Source of the DNA: Monarcha castaneiventris obscurior
Taxonomy: Eukaryota; Chordata; Aves; Passeriformes; Monarchidae
Reading direction: 5' to 3'
Length of the DNA stretch: 64,000 nt
NCBI GenBank assembly: GCA_026261815.1
Contig: JAMPIT010000174.1
Coordinates: 16,368,001 to 16,432,000 of the forward strand
The notes beneath the pieces were generated by a model. That model saw nothing but the letters and a program-made list of their open reading frames with translations. It was not told the DNA's origin and did not search any database. Made by a program: the position numbers and the translations under genes. Below, one piece after another: positions 39,106-51,420 of this stretch (within the stretch, counting starts at the first letter, position 1; every line of letters starts with the position of its first letter).

Positions 39106-39290
39106 GAGAAGAGAAGAGAAGAGAAGAGAAGAGAAGAGAAGAGAAGAGAAGAGAAGAGAAGAGAAGAGAAGAGAAGAGAAGAGAAGAGAAGAGAAGAGAC
39201 GAGAAGAGAAGAGAAGAGAAGAGAAGAGAAGAGAAGAGAAGAGAAGAGAAGAGAAGAGAAGAGAAGAGAAGAGAAGAGAAGAGAAGAGAA
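39106..39290. repeat. Microsatellite (GAGAA)37
   Basis: Thirty-seven 5-bp units, 185 bp, with a single variant GAGAC at 39196-39200, which is unit 19 of 37. The near-perfect array indicates recent expansion. It gives long repetitive open frames on both strands (lysine/arginine/glutamate on plus, leucine/serine/phenylalanine on minus), which are artefacts. Assembly of such an array may be inexact in length. Confidence 0.97.
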
Positions 39291-41131
39291 GAGATAAAAA
39301 GGAGAGAAAGCTTATGCGTGTGTTTGTGATTTATTAGATGCCACAGAGAAAACAGAAGCAGGCAGTGATTTCTGTGGTATCTGATAGGGCATAAACAGAT
39401 TAAGGCTGTTTCTACAGGTAGGGCATTCAAAACATCATTCCTGTGTGGATTCTCTAATGTCTAACAAGGGTGGACCTAACATCGCTGTCTTTCTTTCAAC
39501 AAAATCTCCAGCTCCAGTACAGTACTATTTTCCGACAGCTTACAAGAGCCGCATATCTTTAAATCTACAGTCCTGCTGTCAAATGTGATTGAATTTGGTT
39601 AATGTCTTCCAGAGTTACCAGGCAGACAGACACACAGACATGCACACACATCCCGCCACACAGCATCATCTCATGAGCCAAATTTCCATCAGAAAGGAAG
39701 CTTATGGAAAGCAACATGGCCAACTCCCCCTTGATCACACCCCAGGTGTGAAACACTGGTCTGCACCCACATAGAAGACCAGACTTTGCCAAGAGCCCAG
39801 CGATAGGCAGCCCAACAGCCCTCATTTAGCCATGCGTCATGCCTTGCCAAAAGCAGCGTGTTTTCCTTTGTCACTGTTTAAGGAAGAGTCTAGAGGTGTC
39901 ATTGACTTTCCCTTTTTGTCCCATCCAGCAAAGCCAGCGTGGCAAAACAAAACTGGAAGAGCATGCTACATGTGTGGTCTTTTGTTGTACCTATGGCGTA
40001 GCCTGAATTTCAGAGGCCATGTTTTAGAGACTTTGTCTACTCTTGGGAGAAATGTAGGCACCTCGAAAAGGCAATTTGGATGTTACATGAACTAAACACA
40101 GGTTTTTCAGTCAGATGCCAGAAGGAAGAAGAGTTGAATCCCGCTCAGAACGTGGGGTTTTTTTTTAAGCTCAAGAGGGCCCCAAAATCATCAAACCCTG
40201 CCACATTTCCTCAGCTCACCTGATTCTTTTGATAGCTCCTAGGCTGTGGATGTCATCTTTTATCAGAGACAAAAGACAATCTGAATGGCAACAAAACTAT
40301 GCTGGGAATAAAACAGAAGTCTATTAAAAAGAAAAAAAAAATAGAGGAGGAGGAAGAAAAACCAACAATGCACACTAAAATATTCCATATTCACTTACAG
40401 TGGGTTGCCCTCGGCACACAGAGAAAGATTGTAACTAGGCACAATCTGATAAGACAGAATGCAACTGCGAGCTACTAGGCAACCACCAAAAAAAGAGGAA
40501 GAAAAAGGACAGAATCAGCATAAACACAAAAAAGAATAAGGTAGAAGACAGAGGTGAAACTGAGTTTCTGTGCACAAAATACCACTGTTCATGGAGGACC
40601 AGATGTTAGTAAAAGTTTGCAGGGGTTTCCAAGTGAGGCCATGACTGAGGCTGCAGTCTGGATACTGCACAACTATGCCTGTTGCAGTCTAGCTGGTTTT
40701 CTTTCCCTTTTCCTTGCATGGTGGAGAAACACACGCCAACCGCATAATCACAAGGCACCCTCGGCACCTCCTTCTCCCTCTCTTTGTAGGACTCACCCCA
40801 CTGTCAAGCCTTGTCATTAATAGAAGCCTTGATCCTGCAATATGAAGCACGCAGGGGACGGCCGGTTCTCACACGGGGAGCTTCTCTTCACGGGGAGAGC
40901 AGCTTTTCACCGGGATGCCGAGGAAGGGTGTCGCTCTGCAAAGATGTCAGCCAAGGTCTGCAAAGCTAGTTTTGTTCCCAAACTTATGGCTTCCCAATAA
41001 AACTCATGTATGTTAGCACATAATTAGAGGCTAAGCTCTGGTGGATCTAGACCTGAGATCGCAAAGGGCAATTGCTGTTTCCTAGCACAACAGGTCTGAT
41101 TGCTGATTAGGAATTCGACGCACTACTGCAA
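39291..41131. other. Unique intergenic DNA
   Basis: No exon-like frame was recognised (longest 88 codons). Near 40.3 and 40.5 kb there are short A-rich runs. It contains the CpG-rich patch listed separately. Confidence 0.5.
40850..40933. other. Small CpG-rich patch
   Basis: Eight CpG dinucleotides lie within 84 bp (40850, 40859, 40863, 40874, 40891, 40911, 40919, 40932), while the surrounding kilobases have very few. Three loosely similar units with CACGGGGAG, CACGGGGAG and CACCGGGA occur in succession. It is preceded by GATCCTGCAATATGAAGCACG, which resembles the start of a GC-rich version of the old palindromic repeat. It may therefore be a repeat remnant rather than a regulatory CpG island. 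Confidence 0.45.
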
Positions 41132-41172
41132 TGAATAATAATAATAATAATTACTATTATTATTATTATTCA
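41132..41172. repeat. Perfect AAT/ATT hairpin
   Basis: TGAATAATAATAATAATA (41132-41149) is the exact reverse complement of 41155-41172, with a 5-nt loop ATTAC. The repeat therefore reverses strand in its middle and includes matching flanking bases TGA/TCA. It can extrude as an 18-bp hairpin. Confidence 0.93.
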
Positions 41173-44100
41173 CTAGATCTAGGCTTGCAGCTCTGTTTCA
41201 AGCAGACTTCGTACTGAAATTAAGCAGGCTTCCATGCATCCTGAGAAAGCGTGTCTCCTTACAAAATGGAAATGTGATCCTGCAGTCCTACCCTATGGTA
41301 GCAGTCAGGCCCAGGAACAGCGCCAAAAAGCTCAGCAAGATGAGCCTGTACAAGGGCCATTTTACATAAAGCAGGAGTAATCATGGAAACATGGCTCTCT
41401 GGATTGGAACCAAGCCCCTGAGTCACGGAGCGGGACCCCCCTGTTGTAGTTTCTGTACAAACACAAAGCAACGTGGGAACAAGGCCTCATTTGAAGAGAC
41501 AAAGGGAAAAATCCCTTATTCTGGATTTTTAGGGCAAGCTCTTTCACACCAACCTGCTCTTTGGCTTTGAGCAAATCACTTTGCTTGCTTAAGTTTGTTG
41601 TTTTTTTAAATTAGTACCGAAAATGGGTTTCGACACATTTTTCCTCACGGGGGTGTTGGGAGGCTGAGTTAATAACTGCTTGCCAAGCAGTAGGAGATTC
41701 TCAGATGAATTTCACTTCCCCTGGATGTGTACCATGCTCATTGTGGCCGTGTCTGAACACTTAGGCATGTATAATTAAGAAGGACCATGATAACAGAAAG
41801 TGCAAAGTGCTGCTCCTTTCTCACTGCATAATCATGTCTTGGAGGTGGGTGGCCCAAGAGGGAAGCATTGCATCAGGTGCGACAGAGCTTGCTGCTGAGG
41901 TATGCTCTGAGAACAGTCAGTTTTTGTCTTTCACCGAACTGGGGCTCGGTATAACCTTTAGATTTTTCACTATATGCTAATTAAACCTTCCCTGGGCACT
42001 CAGCTATTCCCTCCAGCCCCTGCTTGCTTTCTGTGCACAAACCCTCTACAAGCCTACACAAGCACCCATCAGCTTTCATTATAATTTACCTGCAAAATCC
42101 ACACACTCCTGCTTTCATGTAAAAAAAAAACACTAAAAAAAAAAAACTACTAAGATATAAAACCATAGTGAAAGCCAGTGAAATAATCTGTTGCCTACAA
42201 ATCAGGGCTGTGATGGTAGGAATTAGACCTCCCACATCACATTAGCTTGGAGGGCTCTCCCTTCCCCTTAGCCTGCAGTGGAATTCCCATTCCTACCACC
42301 ATGGTGGAAGCCAGCCCTGGCCCGGTGTCTGCATACCACCCGTCCTGTAGCTGCAGCATGTTTACTTCAGGACTGAAAAATCAGGAATGGGGGAAATGGT
42401 TGTGAACTAACAGCAGTCTCTTTGTTGTGTGTGGTATAGGCAGGGCAGGTGGAAGAATCCCATCTTGGTCAGAGGCCAGGCTGCATGGACTCCCCATCTA
42501 TTGTCACCAAGGGCTGGGTGATTTCAGGTGAGGAAACACATTACAAAGAAGGAAAAGGCAGGCTGGGTAAGGCAATCCAATGAGATGGGATTAGTACATC
42601 CCTGGCCCTAAATACTCTATATGATACAGTCCCCACTTTTCTACGATAACTGCTCCGCTGCCCCTAAGGTCTCCCAGCAAAGAAGGTTCTTTATGATATG
42701 TGGGCTCCATCATTAGTTATTGTCATACATAGCTGTGTCGCTGTATCCTCTCAGGGCTGCTGGTTTCACATTTTGCATTGCCAAAGATAAACCCTCACAT
42801 GTGTCGACAGCTCTAAATTGTTATCATGACATGCTTGCAAAGTGGGGCTAAATCCCAGACCAGTGGTACAATTCAAACCTACAACGTCCTCTCAGAGATG
42901 AGGGCCTTGCATGGCCCAGTGGCTGTCCCAATGCTGGGAGAAGCACTGGGTTGTTCTTGCCACCTGGATGTTGTTTCCTGTTCCTCCTTCATGTCACCAA
43001 GATGGTCACCATCCCAAAGGCTCCCATCAGCATCCTCTGCCCTCATGCACCAGGCCTCCTGAGGGAAGAGAGGAAGGAGGAAAAAGACCTTCTCCTGAGC
43101 AGAGACGGTGCTCCAGGTTCCACCATCTGCAAAAATGCAGGCTTGAAAATTCTGACTCAAGTCAGAGGGTGCCAACTCACCAAAGCCTGCGCCGCACCCT
43201 CTCTTTTTGGCATACCTGAAGCAAACACCAAGGAGCCTTCAAAATGAGGTCTGTGCAGTCATTAGGACCTAAGAAATGGCTTGCAGCACTCTGCCAAACT
43301 GGGTACTGCAGCAAGAGCTTGGAGAAAGCTGGAGTCAGCAGAATGTTTTTGGAGAAAAGGTGCAGTAGGATTCCAGATATTTGGGCATTTCACTCACTGA
43401 GCCTTCCAAGGGAGTATGGCAAGGAGTAGGTGGATGGACAAACAAGCAGCTGCCAGAGCCCCATGAACTCATTGCCTCCTGCACATTCATCCACCACAGA
43501 TAGAGCTTTGCAACAAAATCCTGAGGCAGGTATTCAGTGGTGAAGCTAATTAGCCCCCCAAAATTCCTACTCCAAACAGTCGCCCAAATATACAGCTACT
43601 TAGGTTGCACAGTGCGTTCAGTAGTAGCTTTCTTGCTGGAATCCTCTTAAATAAAGAAGACTGAGAAAAGCAGAGCAGGAGCACCCAAAGGAAGATAAAC
43701 AATTCCCTTTAAGAGGTGGAATGTGGTACAGAAAATCCATTGAAGGAAGAGTTTAATCAGCTTCAGGCTCCGTGAGCTAAGTGGGGACCCACTTCAATCA
43801 GGATCAGGTCACACAGAGATACAGGTTCCCACCCAGAGCCATTTAGGATCTCCCTAGGGACTGGAAGGGAATCTTGGAGAACATACTACAAAAGGGATTA
43901 CAAGTCTACTGAGCCCTATTATGTCCATTAATGCAGTAGTTAATTAAGGAATTATTTTGAAGAATCCCAAAGACTGTCAACAGGGTATCAATATACCAAA
44001 ATCAGTCAGTTTGAGTTTTCCCATTGTACATGTTCACATCATGGAGAGGAGGACAATACACATCACCACATCTGGGAGAAAAACAGATGGACAGATCTCT

Positions 44101-46876
44101 TCTCCTTGGAAACTCCTGGGCAGAGAGGATATACAGAATGTGACCATGTGTAAAGTCACTTATAAAAATGTCAGACAATTGTGTCTCATGGATATAATGG
44201 GTCTACAAGGGCAAGGATGCCTGTCAGCTTTTTGTGCATAGCTGATGATTTTGGTAAATGATTATGAAGATTCAAAAGCAGTACTCAGACTTGTTGACAA
44301 GGCAAGGTTTTATAGTTCTTCCCATTGAAGATCCAAGTCCTCACTCAGCCTACACTCTCATTCAGAGATCACATCTCATTGGTCTCATTGGATATTCCAT
44401 AGGGTAGGAAAAGCAGCAATCCCAGCAATGTATCCAGGTTCATGAACCCATTTGATAGCTGCATATTTTTCTGTTGTGGTTTGCGGGCAAAGGAGACACC
44501 TTCTCTGTGAACCATTCCCAGCTATGAAATGGTTGGCAGTTCCCTGACAAATCAAGCTTCTCACTTATAATCCTCCCCTTTTCAGTAATCCAAAAGTCAG
44601 ATCATTATTAGCCATAACAGGTAATGGGTGATTGCCAAAGGAGCAACTTGTGATTACCATGTAACTAATAAGTAATTGGTGGTTTAGAGATACTAGGAAG
44701 TCTTCTGTTTTTCCTGTGAGACATCAGGCAAGACAAGAGAAATTATTTCTAATGATGAGTGTATTAATCACTGAAAGAGGAGATTTTAAGAACCGCTGAC
44801 AAAAATCAACCTGTAAAGAGAAGAGCTGACACCTCAAGGAGTGAAGGATTTACTTCCCTCACCTGTGAAATTCCTTCTCATGTTATTTTCTGCATTTTCT
44901 ATTTTTTTCAGGAAAACATTATACTTCCTTCCATTCTGCTCTCTACACATCCCTGTACCACCTCCATCTGGAGGCATTCAGACTGCTTTCAGTAATGCTG
45001 GGAGGACCATGACCCGTATCTCCCCATTCAGTGGCTTCAGCCAGCAGCAAGATAAAGGCAGGCAGCAAAGGTGGCTGCCTTCATAGATACCCAGCTCAGC
45101 AACCTGGGGGGCTCACATAACCTCCAGCTAGAAACGCTGCAATTCTTCTGAGCCACCCAGGACCTCGTCGGGGTCGGGTTTGCTGAGGGTTTGCTGCGGT
45201 CTCCTGCCACCTCGCCGTACATAAATCAAACATAATTAAAGACATAATCAAATGGATTCCTGAAAACAAGCCCTGACTGTAAAGTTTCATTACAACCCCT
45301 AACACACCTGCTAGTGCAGCTAGTGCCCAGCTATGTGCTATCAAAGGTGTAATAACACGGCCGTATCCTGCGAAAGCTCCAGGGGAAAGCTTGAACAGAA
45401 AAGCCTTCATGGTCTTAAGGCAAGGAAAATATTATTGCACTTCCACAAAGCAGCTTCCCTTCCTCCAGAACAACCACCTCAGGACTTTCATCTCAGCGAG
45501 CTCTTGGCATTTATTATTTTAGAGCTTTTTCGCATTGAGAAATGATTATTTTCTTTCTTGCTCCAAGATCACTCTTTATTGTTAGTTAAATAAATAAATA
45601 AAACTGATGGAGAAAATAGCAAATGCTTAGCAAAAGTGTGTTTCATCAAACTGTCTGATCCTGGGGATCCCAGGTATTTATTCAACATGGAAAACCTACT
45701 CAGCTGGATTTATATATATATTATACACGCACATATAAATGCACACTTATACACACATATATATCTCATAAGTGTGTGTACATTCTGTGATGGCTAATAT
45801 CAAGTCTCTCTCTCTTTGCTGCTGAACGTGATCATGTTTCTTGAGTACAGACCTAAAGTCTGTCTCTTTCATAGGTAACAAAGAGGGAAAGTCCCAGAGA
45901 CTTCCATTGATTTCATTTCCCTTGAGAAATTTAAGTTTTGTCTGCAAGAGTGGCAAGCACTTCACTGGGAAAGGAAAGGAAATGAGATCATGTTCCCATC
46001 TGCCTCTCTCTGTGCTTCTCTAGCAAAACTTCTCTGACAAAATCTGGGGAGATTTATATGGATTGCAAAATCTGAAAAAAAGAATGATCTTAGGTTTTGC
46101 AGGAATTTATAATAATCCCACACATGTCCCTGGATATACCATCACTTTTGGAGTATCCCTTAGTGCCAGGTGGCTCCCTGATACCTTTCAAACTCAAGAG
46201 CTATGGTTTCATGGAGCAGATGAATCTTTGCTTTTTATTTACCCTTTGATCAAGACCAGCTCCAGCAGCAGCAGGCAGTGGGTTCTGACAGCTTCCCTTT
46301 TGGATCTGACCCATTTTGGGTACTGGTTTCTGCAGTAACTATCCATGCATGCTTTAAGGCATGTTTTTGTTCCTCATCTATCTATTCACTCAACAAATTA
46401 GCACAGTCTAGTCTTATGCAAATCAGAGGTTCGATTTCCTTGTGTACATTGAAACTCTTCCTCTGCCTTTACCAGCCAATGCACAGCTACTGCTATTTCC
46501 CTGCTCAGATGGGTTTTCATGGCTCGCTGCAGGCTGTAGAAGTTAATACATGGAAACACAATCCAAGCAAGCTAAGCATGTGTTTTACCACATACAGAGA
46601 GTAAAACATGGGGACAACAAAGACACAGAGGATGGGGGGAGAGGAAAAAGGAGCAGATTCATTTGCTTTCAGATGACAGAAAGCAAAACATAAATAAAGA
46701 ATAACAAGTCTGATAGTTGGAGAGGAGACAGTACAGCCAATTACCCACACTCAAATGCAAATACAAAATGACAGCTCCACACTCGATGCCCTGAAAGAGA
46801 AATGGAGGGTACCCTTCATATGTGAGAGCAGAGTAGGGGGAAAACAACATGCAATTTCCTTTCAGTAGCACCTAGA
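41173..46876. other. Unique intergenic DNA, no gene seen
   Basis: Frames up to 104 codons occur, mainly in a GC-richer part at about 42.2-43.3 kb, without recognised domains. There are two short A-runs at about 42121-42146 and an alternating TA/CA stretch near 45.71-45.77 kb. Near 41275 GATCCTGCAGTCCTACCC may be one more scrap of the old amniote repeat. The stretch 45205-45400 is listed separately. Confidence 0.5.
45205..45400. other. Candidate conserved non-coding element
   Basis: The stretch is complex, not repetitive, with ATAAATCAAACATAATTAAAG, GACATAATCAAATGG and CTATCAAAGGTGTAATAAC in close order; ATCAAAG fits a TCF/LEF-type site and the AATTA/ATAAT cores fit homeodomain-type sites. 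A 104-codon hydrophobic frame on the minus strand crosses it but resembles no protein I know. The call is a guess from motif density only; conservation cannot be seen here. Confidence 0.2.
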
Positions 46877-46995
46877 GATCATAGAATCATATAGGTGGGA
46901 AAATACCTTTAGAATCATCAAGTCCAACCACTGCCAATCCCACAAAACCATGTCCCTCCCTAAGTGTCACATCTACATGTGCCAAAATGCCTATG
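46877..46995 (-). mobile_element. CR1 LINE 3' end, short
   Basis: On the plus strand: CATAGAATCATATAGGTGGG, ATACCTTTAGAATCATCAAG, TCCAACCACTGCCAATCCC, CATGTCCCTCCCTAAGTG and CACATCTACATG. This is the reverse complement of a CR1 tail. It is cut off at about 46995, before the ORF2 region. Confidence 0.87.
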
Positions 46996-48439
46996 GGTCT
47001 GTTTTCCAGACAAAAAAATAGAAACCTGTTTATGGTGCTCACAGAAGACCTTGAGTGTAGAAATGAAAAAAAAAAAAAAATTTGAGAAGAATTACATTAC
47101 AAGGATTACAAGGAGACAATCCCACAGCAGACCATGGACTAGGTCCTACAGTCCCTAAATTCCATCTCCAGACTCTGACCACTGGACAATAAAACCTGCT
47201 GCCCAACTGCTGTTTTCACTTGATTTCAGTCAAGGTAAAATGGGGCCTGACTTCCATGAAACTGTAATTGTGTCAAGGGAATTGTAATGTGTCCTTTGCC
47301 AGCATAGTTAAAACACCCTAACAGATGTTATTCTGATGACAGACGTCAAAATAAGTAGATAGATTAACTGACAGATAGACAGAAAGAGATTGAAATACGG
47401 AAAATACATACAGGGAGATAGTGAGAGAGATGGATGGATAGATGAGCAGGAAGAGCTGGGAATATAAAAGATTATATAGATAGATAGACAGATCTTGGCA
47501 TAAAGCACTCACATCAAGCTGCAGTTGGCAGCCCTGATTTAATGCATCATTTGCTCAAAGTGCTCATCTCCCTCCCTCTGAGTAAAACGAAGTTGTTTGT
47601 TATGTGTTACGGAACAAATCTGTGTGTGGGCTCCCTCAGGGTCATAGGATTGCATGAGGTGAAGGACCTGATCCTGCCAAGTACCCAGCACCCTCTCTCC
47701 CCTCTGAAGCACAGGGAGAAGGGATGATGCTCAGCATCAGCACCCAAAATGCCAAACACCCTGAGAGCCCTGGCCAGTGCTGGAATGAGCACCAGGACAC
47801 GGGGAGGAAGGAAGGAGGGTGGATCATGACTTACCCGCATCATCTCATAACCTGCCCCAAGATGTATTCAAATTATAAATAAGTAGTAAGATTCCTTCTG
47901 TCAACACATTTCAATTTAGGACTTCTGGTTTGGCAAACAGTTTCACAAGAAAGCTTCTTACAATACCCAGGACAGTGTGAACACAGAGGACTCATGGCCA
48001 CTCTTCTGCATCACAGAACACCCTTTCCAATTTCACCTGAGAAATACTTTTTGTAATTTGTTTAAACTTTGAGGCTCTCGGGAGGCTGCCTACCCTTGAT
48101 TTTCTTTTAAAGCAACTATACCTTGTTTTTGCACTGCATTAAACCCCAGCATTAAGGCCTTTTTGCCAATCCAAGACCATAGCCTAACACGATGTTTTAA
48201 CAAAGACAGCTTTATGCAAAGCTTGGAGCTGGGGAAAAGAAACAATGCAAATAAAAGACTGTAATTCTCCTATTAAATAATCTTGCTTTATTCTCCCTGA
48301 CTCCTCTGCTGTTGATCCCTATCTGCTGGGTCACCTCTGCTTTGCTTTAAGGTTGGTGTAAAATCTACCTTGATTTCAATGAGAACAGAAATTTTTGCAG
48401 CCTCAATAAAAGCTTGACCAGGGCTGAACTAACATTAGT
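46996..48439. other. Unique DNA with simple repeats
   Basis: It holds an A15 run at 47066-47080 and a degenerate GATA/GACA-type zone at about 47354-47492. No exon-like frame is supported; the longest is 78 codons. Confidence 0.5.
47354..47492. repeat. Degenerate GATA/GACA simple repeat
   Basis: Interrupted blocks of AGATAGAT, ACAGATAGACAG, GATGGATGGATAGATG and ATAGATAGATAGACAG. They look like one tetranucleotide tract broken up by substitutions. Confidence 0.75.
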
Positions 48440-48652
48440 TCTTTCCCCAGGGGGTGGTTGGACACTGGAACAGTCTCCCCAGGGAAGTGGTCATGGCCCC
48501 AAGGCTGCCAGAGCCCAAGGAGTGCTTGGAAAATGTTCTCAAGCACATGTTGGGATTCTTGGGGCTGTCCTGTGCAAGGCCAGGAGCTGGATTTGATGAG
48601 CCTTGCGGGTCCTTTCCAACTCAGGATATTCTATGGTTTTGTGATTCTAGTT
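48440..48652 (+). mobile_element. CR1 LINE 3' end, truncated
   Basis: Sense CR1 from GGGTGGTTGGACACTGGAAC through CTCCCCAGGGAAGTGGTCAT to the tail CCTTTCCAACTCAGGATATTC. The first part still translates as GHWNSLPREVVMAP and PEPKECLENVLKHMLG, the C-terminal end of CR1 ORF2. This variant, with the AACTCAGGATATTCTATG tail, matches the minus-strand copy at 60.8-61.2 kb and differs from the copies at 9.1 and 50.3 kb. Confidence 0.92.
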
Positions 48653-50317
48653 TAGGAACGAGGATTTTAGTTTGCCCTCTTCGTATCCATAAGCCAGACC
48701 CATTCTCAGCCACCCACAACAAAGTTTCAATCTTTGCACTTTGGACAGCAAGGCTGGGGGAAGGTTTCGACTCGCGGGAAAGGCCCCACCTCCAAACCCG
48801 CTCACGAACAAGAGCCATCCTGAGCCCTGCAAAAGCATGCTGGAAACCTACCCAGACCAGGCAGCCCTTTGTGGTATTTCAGCACATCCTGCTTCTTGTC
48901 CTACCTTGGAGGACTGAAAATGAAAATATGAATATACTTTCCAAAACCTCAACATAGTTTTGGTGCAAGGGTGGGGAAGGCAAAGCTGTGGTTTTGTTTG
49001 CATTGCACATCCACAGAAAGTTCAGTTGGTGTTTTTTTCTTTATTTGTGCACCAGTGCCTGATTACCCTTTTTGAAATGTCCCAGGCAAGGCAAAATTGT
49101 GGCTTGGAGAGTGCCATTTATCCATAGAAAACAAATCATCTTTCTTAGCCATAGTTACCTGTGGCTGCATTCTTGACAACTTTGCATGGACAGACATCCC
49201 CAGCAGTGATGCAGAATCACCTATTGTGGTTTGAGGAAGAAATACTCCAAGAATTTCAGTTTTACTCCTTGCTTGGAAAAAATGATGGTCCTGATATCTC
49301 CAATGGGGTCACATAAAATCCTGCATTCATTTTATGGTAATAGCTTTCTTCCCTTGGCGCTGTGTGGCAATGCTTAATTAACAAATGCTCAGAGCTGAGG
49401 AAAGACGTGAAAGATTGGAGATATTTGAGGTGTATCACCAAAACTATTTTCAAAGAGGTCACCAGTGGTGATTCACTTCAGAGAATTACTGCATTTTCCA
49501 GCAGCAGGGGCCAAGCATAATAAGTGCAGAGGAAAAAAATTACAAGAGTCAAAGCAAAGCAAAACGGGAAGTTTGAAGGTTTTCATTTGGTTTTAATGAA
49601 ACAAACAACAAAAAAAAAAGGTTTGAGTCAGCTCAAAACATTTTCCTCATCTGAAAATGTGATGTTGAGTACCATTTGGAAGTCATTTAAAAGTTTTCTT
49701 TCTTATCTCTTTCTTTTAATGTAAATTAGGTCAATCCTTCAAGGAAAATACCATTTGGAAATGAAAAATGCAAAAAGCTTCAAATAGTTATTTTTCATAA
49801 AAGAAGCATTTTACCCTAAAAATACCCATGTGCCATAATTTTTAAATGCTTCCCTTATTTATTTTGGTGACAAATTTCTTCAGCAAATTCAAGCAGTTCT
49901 TAGTCCCTGGTAAAAATATTCTGTGTATTAAAATATATATATCGCCCTCCACATCACAGATTACAAAGTGCTAATTGCTTGTCACCAAAAGCTGAATTCA
50001 GTAAGCAAGCATGAAACAAGACAGTGTTCCCAGTCATCACCAGTGCTCTGGCAAAAATACTCAGCGAGTGACAGGCCTGTGTCAAACCACACCAGACCCA
50101 GAGTGTGTTTTGTAACCATTATCCTTGGGAAGGGGCTCACAGACCTCGTGATGCAGGAATTCAGGCAGGAATTCCGGTTCACCACTACACTTGTACAGGT
50201 CTACAACAACATCTGCAGACTAGGAAGTGGGTCAAGTGTCAAGAGAAAGCCACAGCCTACGCCCCTCACATTTTCTCTGGTCATTCTTATAGCTGTAAGG
50301 GCAAGAGGAGGTCACAA
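48653..50317. other. Unique intergenic DNA, no gene seen
   Basis: AT-rich from about 49.5 to 49.96 kb. No repeat family or exon was recognised. A 167-codon frame that begins in the preceding CR1 (48454-48957) runs into this stretch by chance. Confidence 0.5.
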
Positions 50318-50746
50318 AGATGATAAAAGGGATGAAACTCCTCTCCTATGAGAAAAGATTTAGACAATTGAAGTTGTGCAGACTGGAGAAGAGGAGGGTC
50401 CAGGTTGACCTTTTTGCAGCCTCTTGATACTTGAGGTGGCTACAAGAGCTAGAGAGGAGCTGTTTACAAGGGCATGGAGTGATAGGACAAGGAGGAATGG
50501 CTTTAAAGTGACAGAGGGCAGGTTTAGATATTGGGAGGAAGAAATTCTTTATTGTGAGGGTGGTGAGGCCCTGACACAGGCTGCCCAGAGGTGTTGTAGC
50601 AGCCCCATCCCTGGAAGTGTCCAAGGCCAGGTTGGACGGGGCTTGGAGCAACCAGAGGTAATGGAAGGTGTCCCTGCCTATGGCAGGAAGACTGTAACTA
50701 GATGGTCTTTAAGGATCCTTCCGGCCCGAATCAATCTATGAAAATT
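50318..50746 (+). mobile_element. CR1 LINE 3' end, 430 bp
   Basis: Sense CR1 including CTCTCCTATGAGAAAAGATT, GAAGAGGAGGGTCCAGGTTG, GGGCATGGAGTGATAGGACA, GGGCAGGTTTAGATATTGGG and CCATCCCTGGAAGTGTCCAA. The 3' UTR follows with GTGTCCCTGCCTATGGCAGG and the tail CTTCCGGCCCGAATCAATC. It covers the end of ORF2 and the 3' UTR, and frames are broken. It belongs to the same general variant as the copies at 7.1 and 9.1 kb. Confidence 0.93.
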
Positions 50747-51401
50747 TGGAAATGTAACAAAAATATCTCTCATCCTATGGCCATTGGGATATTTCTCCTA
50801 ATAGAAGCATCTCTCAGCTTAGTAACTGGGTATTTGCCTACCTAAAAAAGTGTTGATGGGCACAGAAAATATTGGAGTGTTGGGAGGTTTATCTTTGTCT
50901 TGAAACCTTGGGGTCAAATCATGCCTGTCCCACTTCTGAATATACGCCATTAAAAATAAGACTTTTTTAAATGCCAAGTGCTGTTATCCTGAATGTTCCA
51001 CACAAGGAAAGGTTTACTCTTCCTAAAGGCTTTGGAGTACTTTTGGCTGAATGGCCACGTGTGTGTCATGTTGGATGCTGGATATTTTGCCCCCAGGGTA
51101 AGGGGCACAACCCACGTATTTATGCATGTGCTAAAGCACAGTAACCCTGACCACCCTATCAGCCTATCTCACTATCAGCACCTCCATCTCCCCGTATATT
51201 TTATCTCATCCTTCTCTATTTATTTATATTGCCATGATATCTGAGATCCTGCCTACACTCAGCTGCCAACGGCTCAAGCTCGTGTGCTGCACGGGAGGGG
51301 AAGGCACGAGGAGAGGGTGCAAGGCTCAGCCTGGCCAGACATAGTTATATAACAAAGGCAGATTTGCCTCTACAAAGTGCAAAATCTGTGTGGGTTTGCC
51401 C

Positions 51402-51420
51402 TTTTTTTTTTTTTTTTTTT
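51402..51420. repeat. Poly-T run (T19)
   Basis: Nineteen T in a row, without a recognised retroelement body on either side. Confidence 0.9.

Noticed and set aside
38918..39430. 170-codon minus frame and 122-codon plus frame over the GAGAA array
   Set aside because: They are translations of the microsatellite (five-base period read in all frames), not proteins.
45096..45410. Hydrophobic 104-codon frame as a nuclear copy of a mitochondrial gene
   Set aside because: The residue order does not match a mitochondrial subunit I can recognise, and the nuclear code reads it open only in part of the region.
46399..46440. tRNA-like A box (TAGCACAGTCTAG) and B box (GGTTCGATTTCC)
   Set aside because: The spacing between boxes is about 15 bases too short for a tRNA, and no acceptor stem or anticodon arm can be drawn.
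48454..48957. 167-codon frame as an independent gene
   Set aside because: Its first part is the CR1 ORF2 end and the rest is read-through into unrelated flank.
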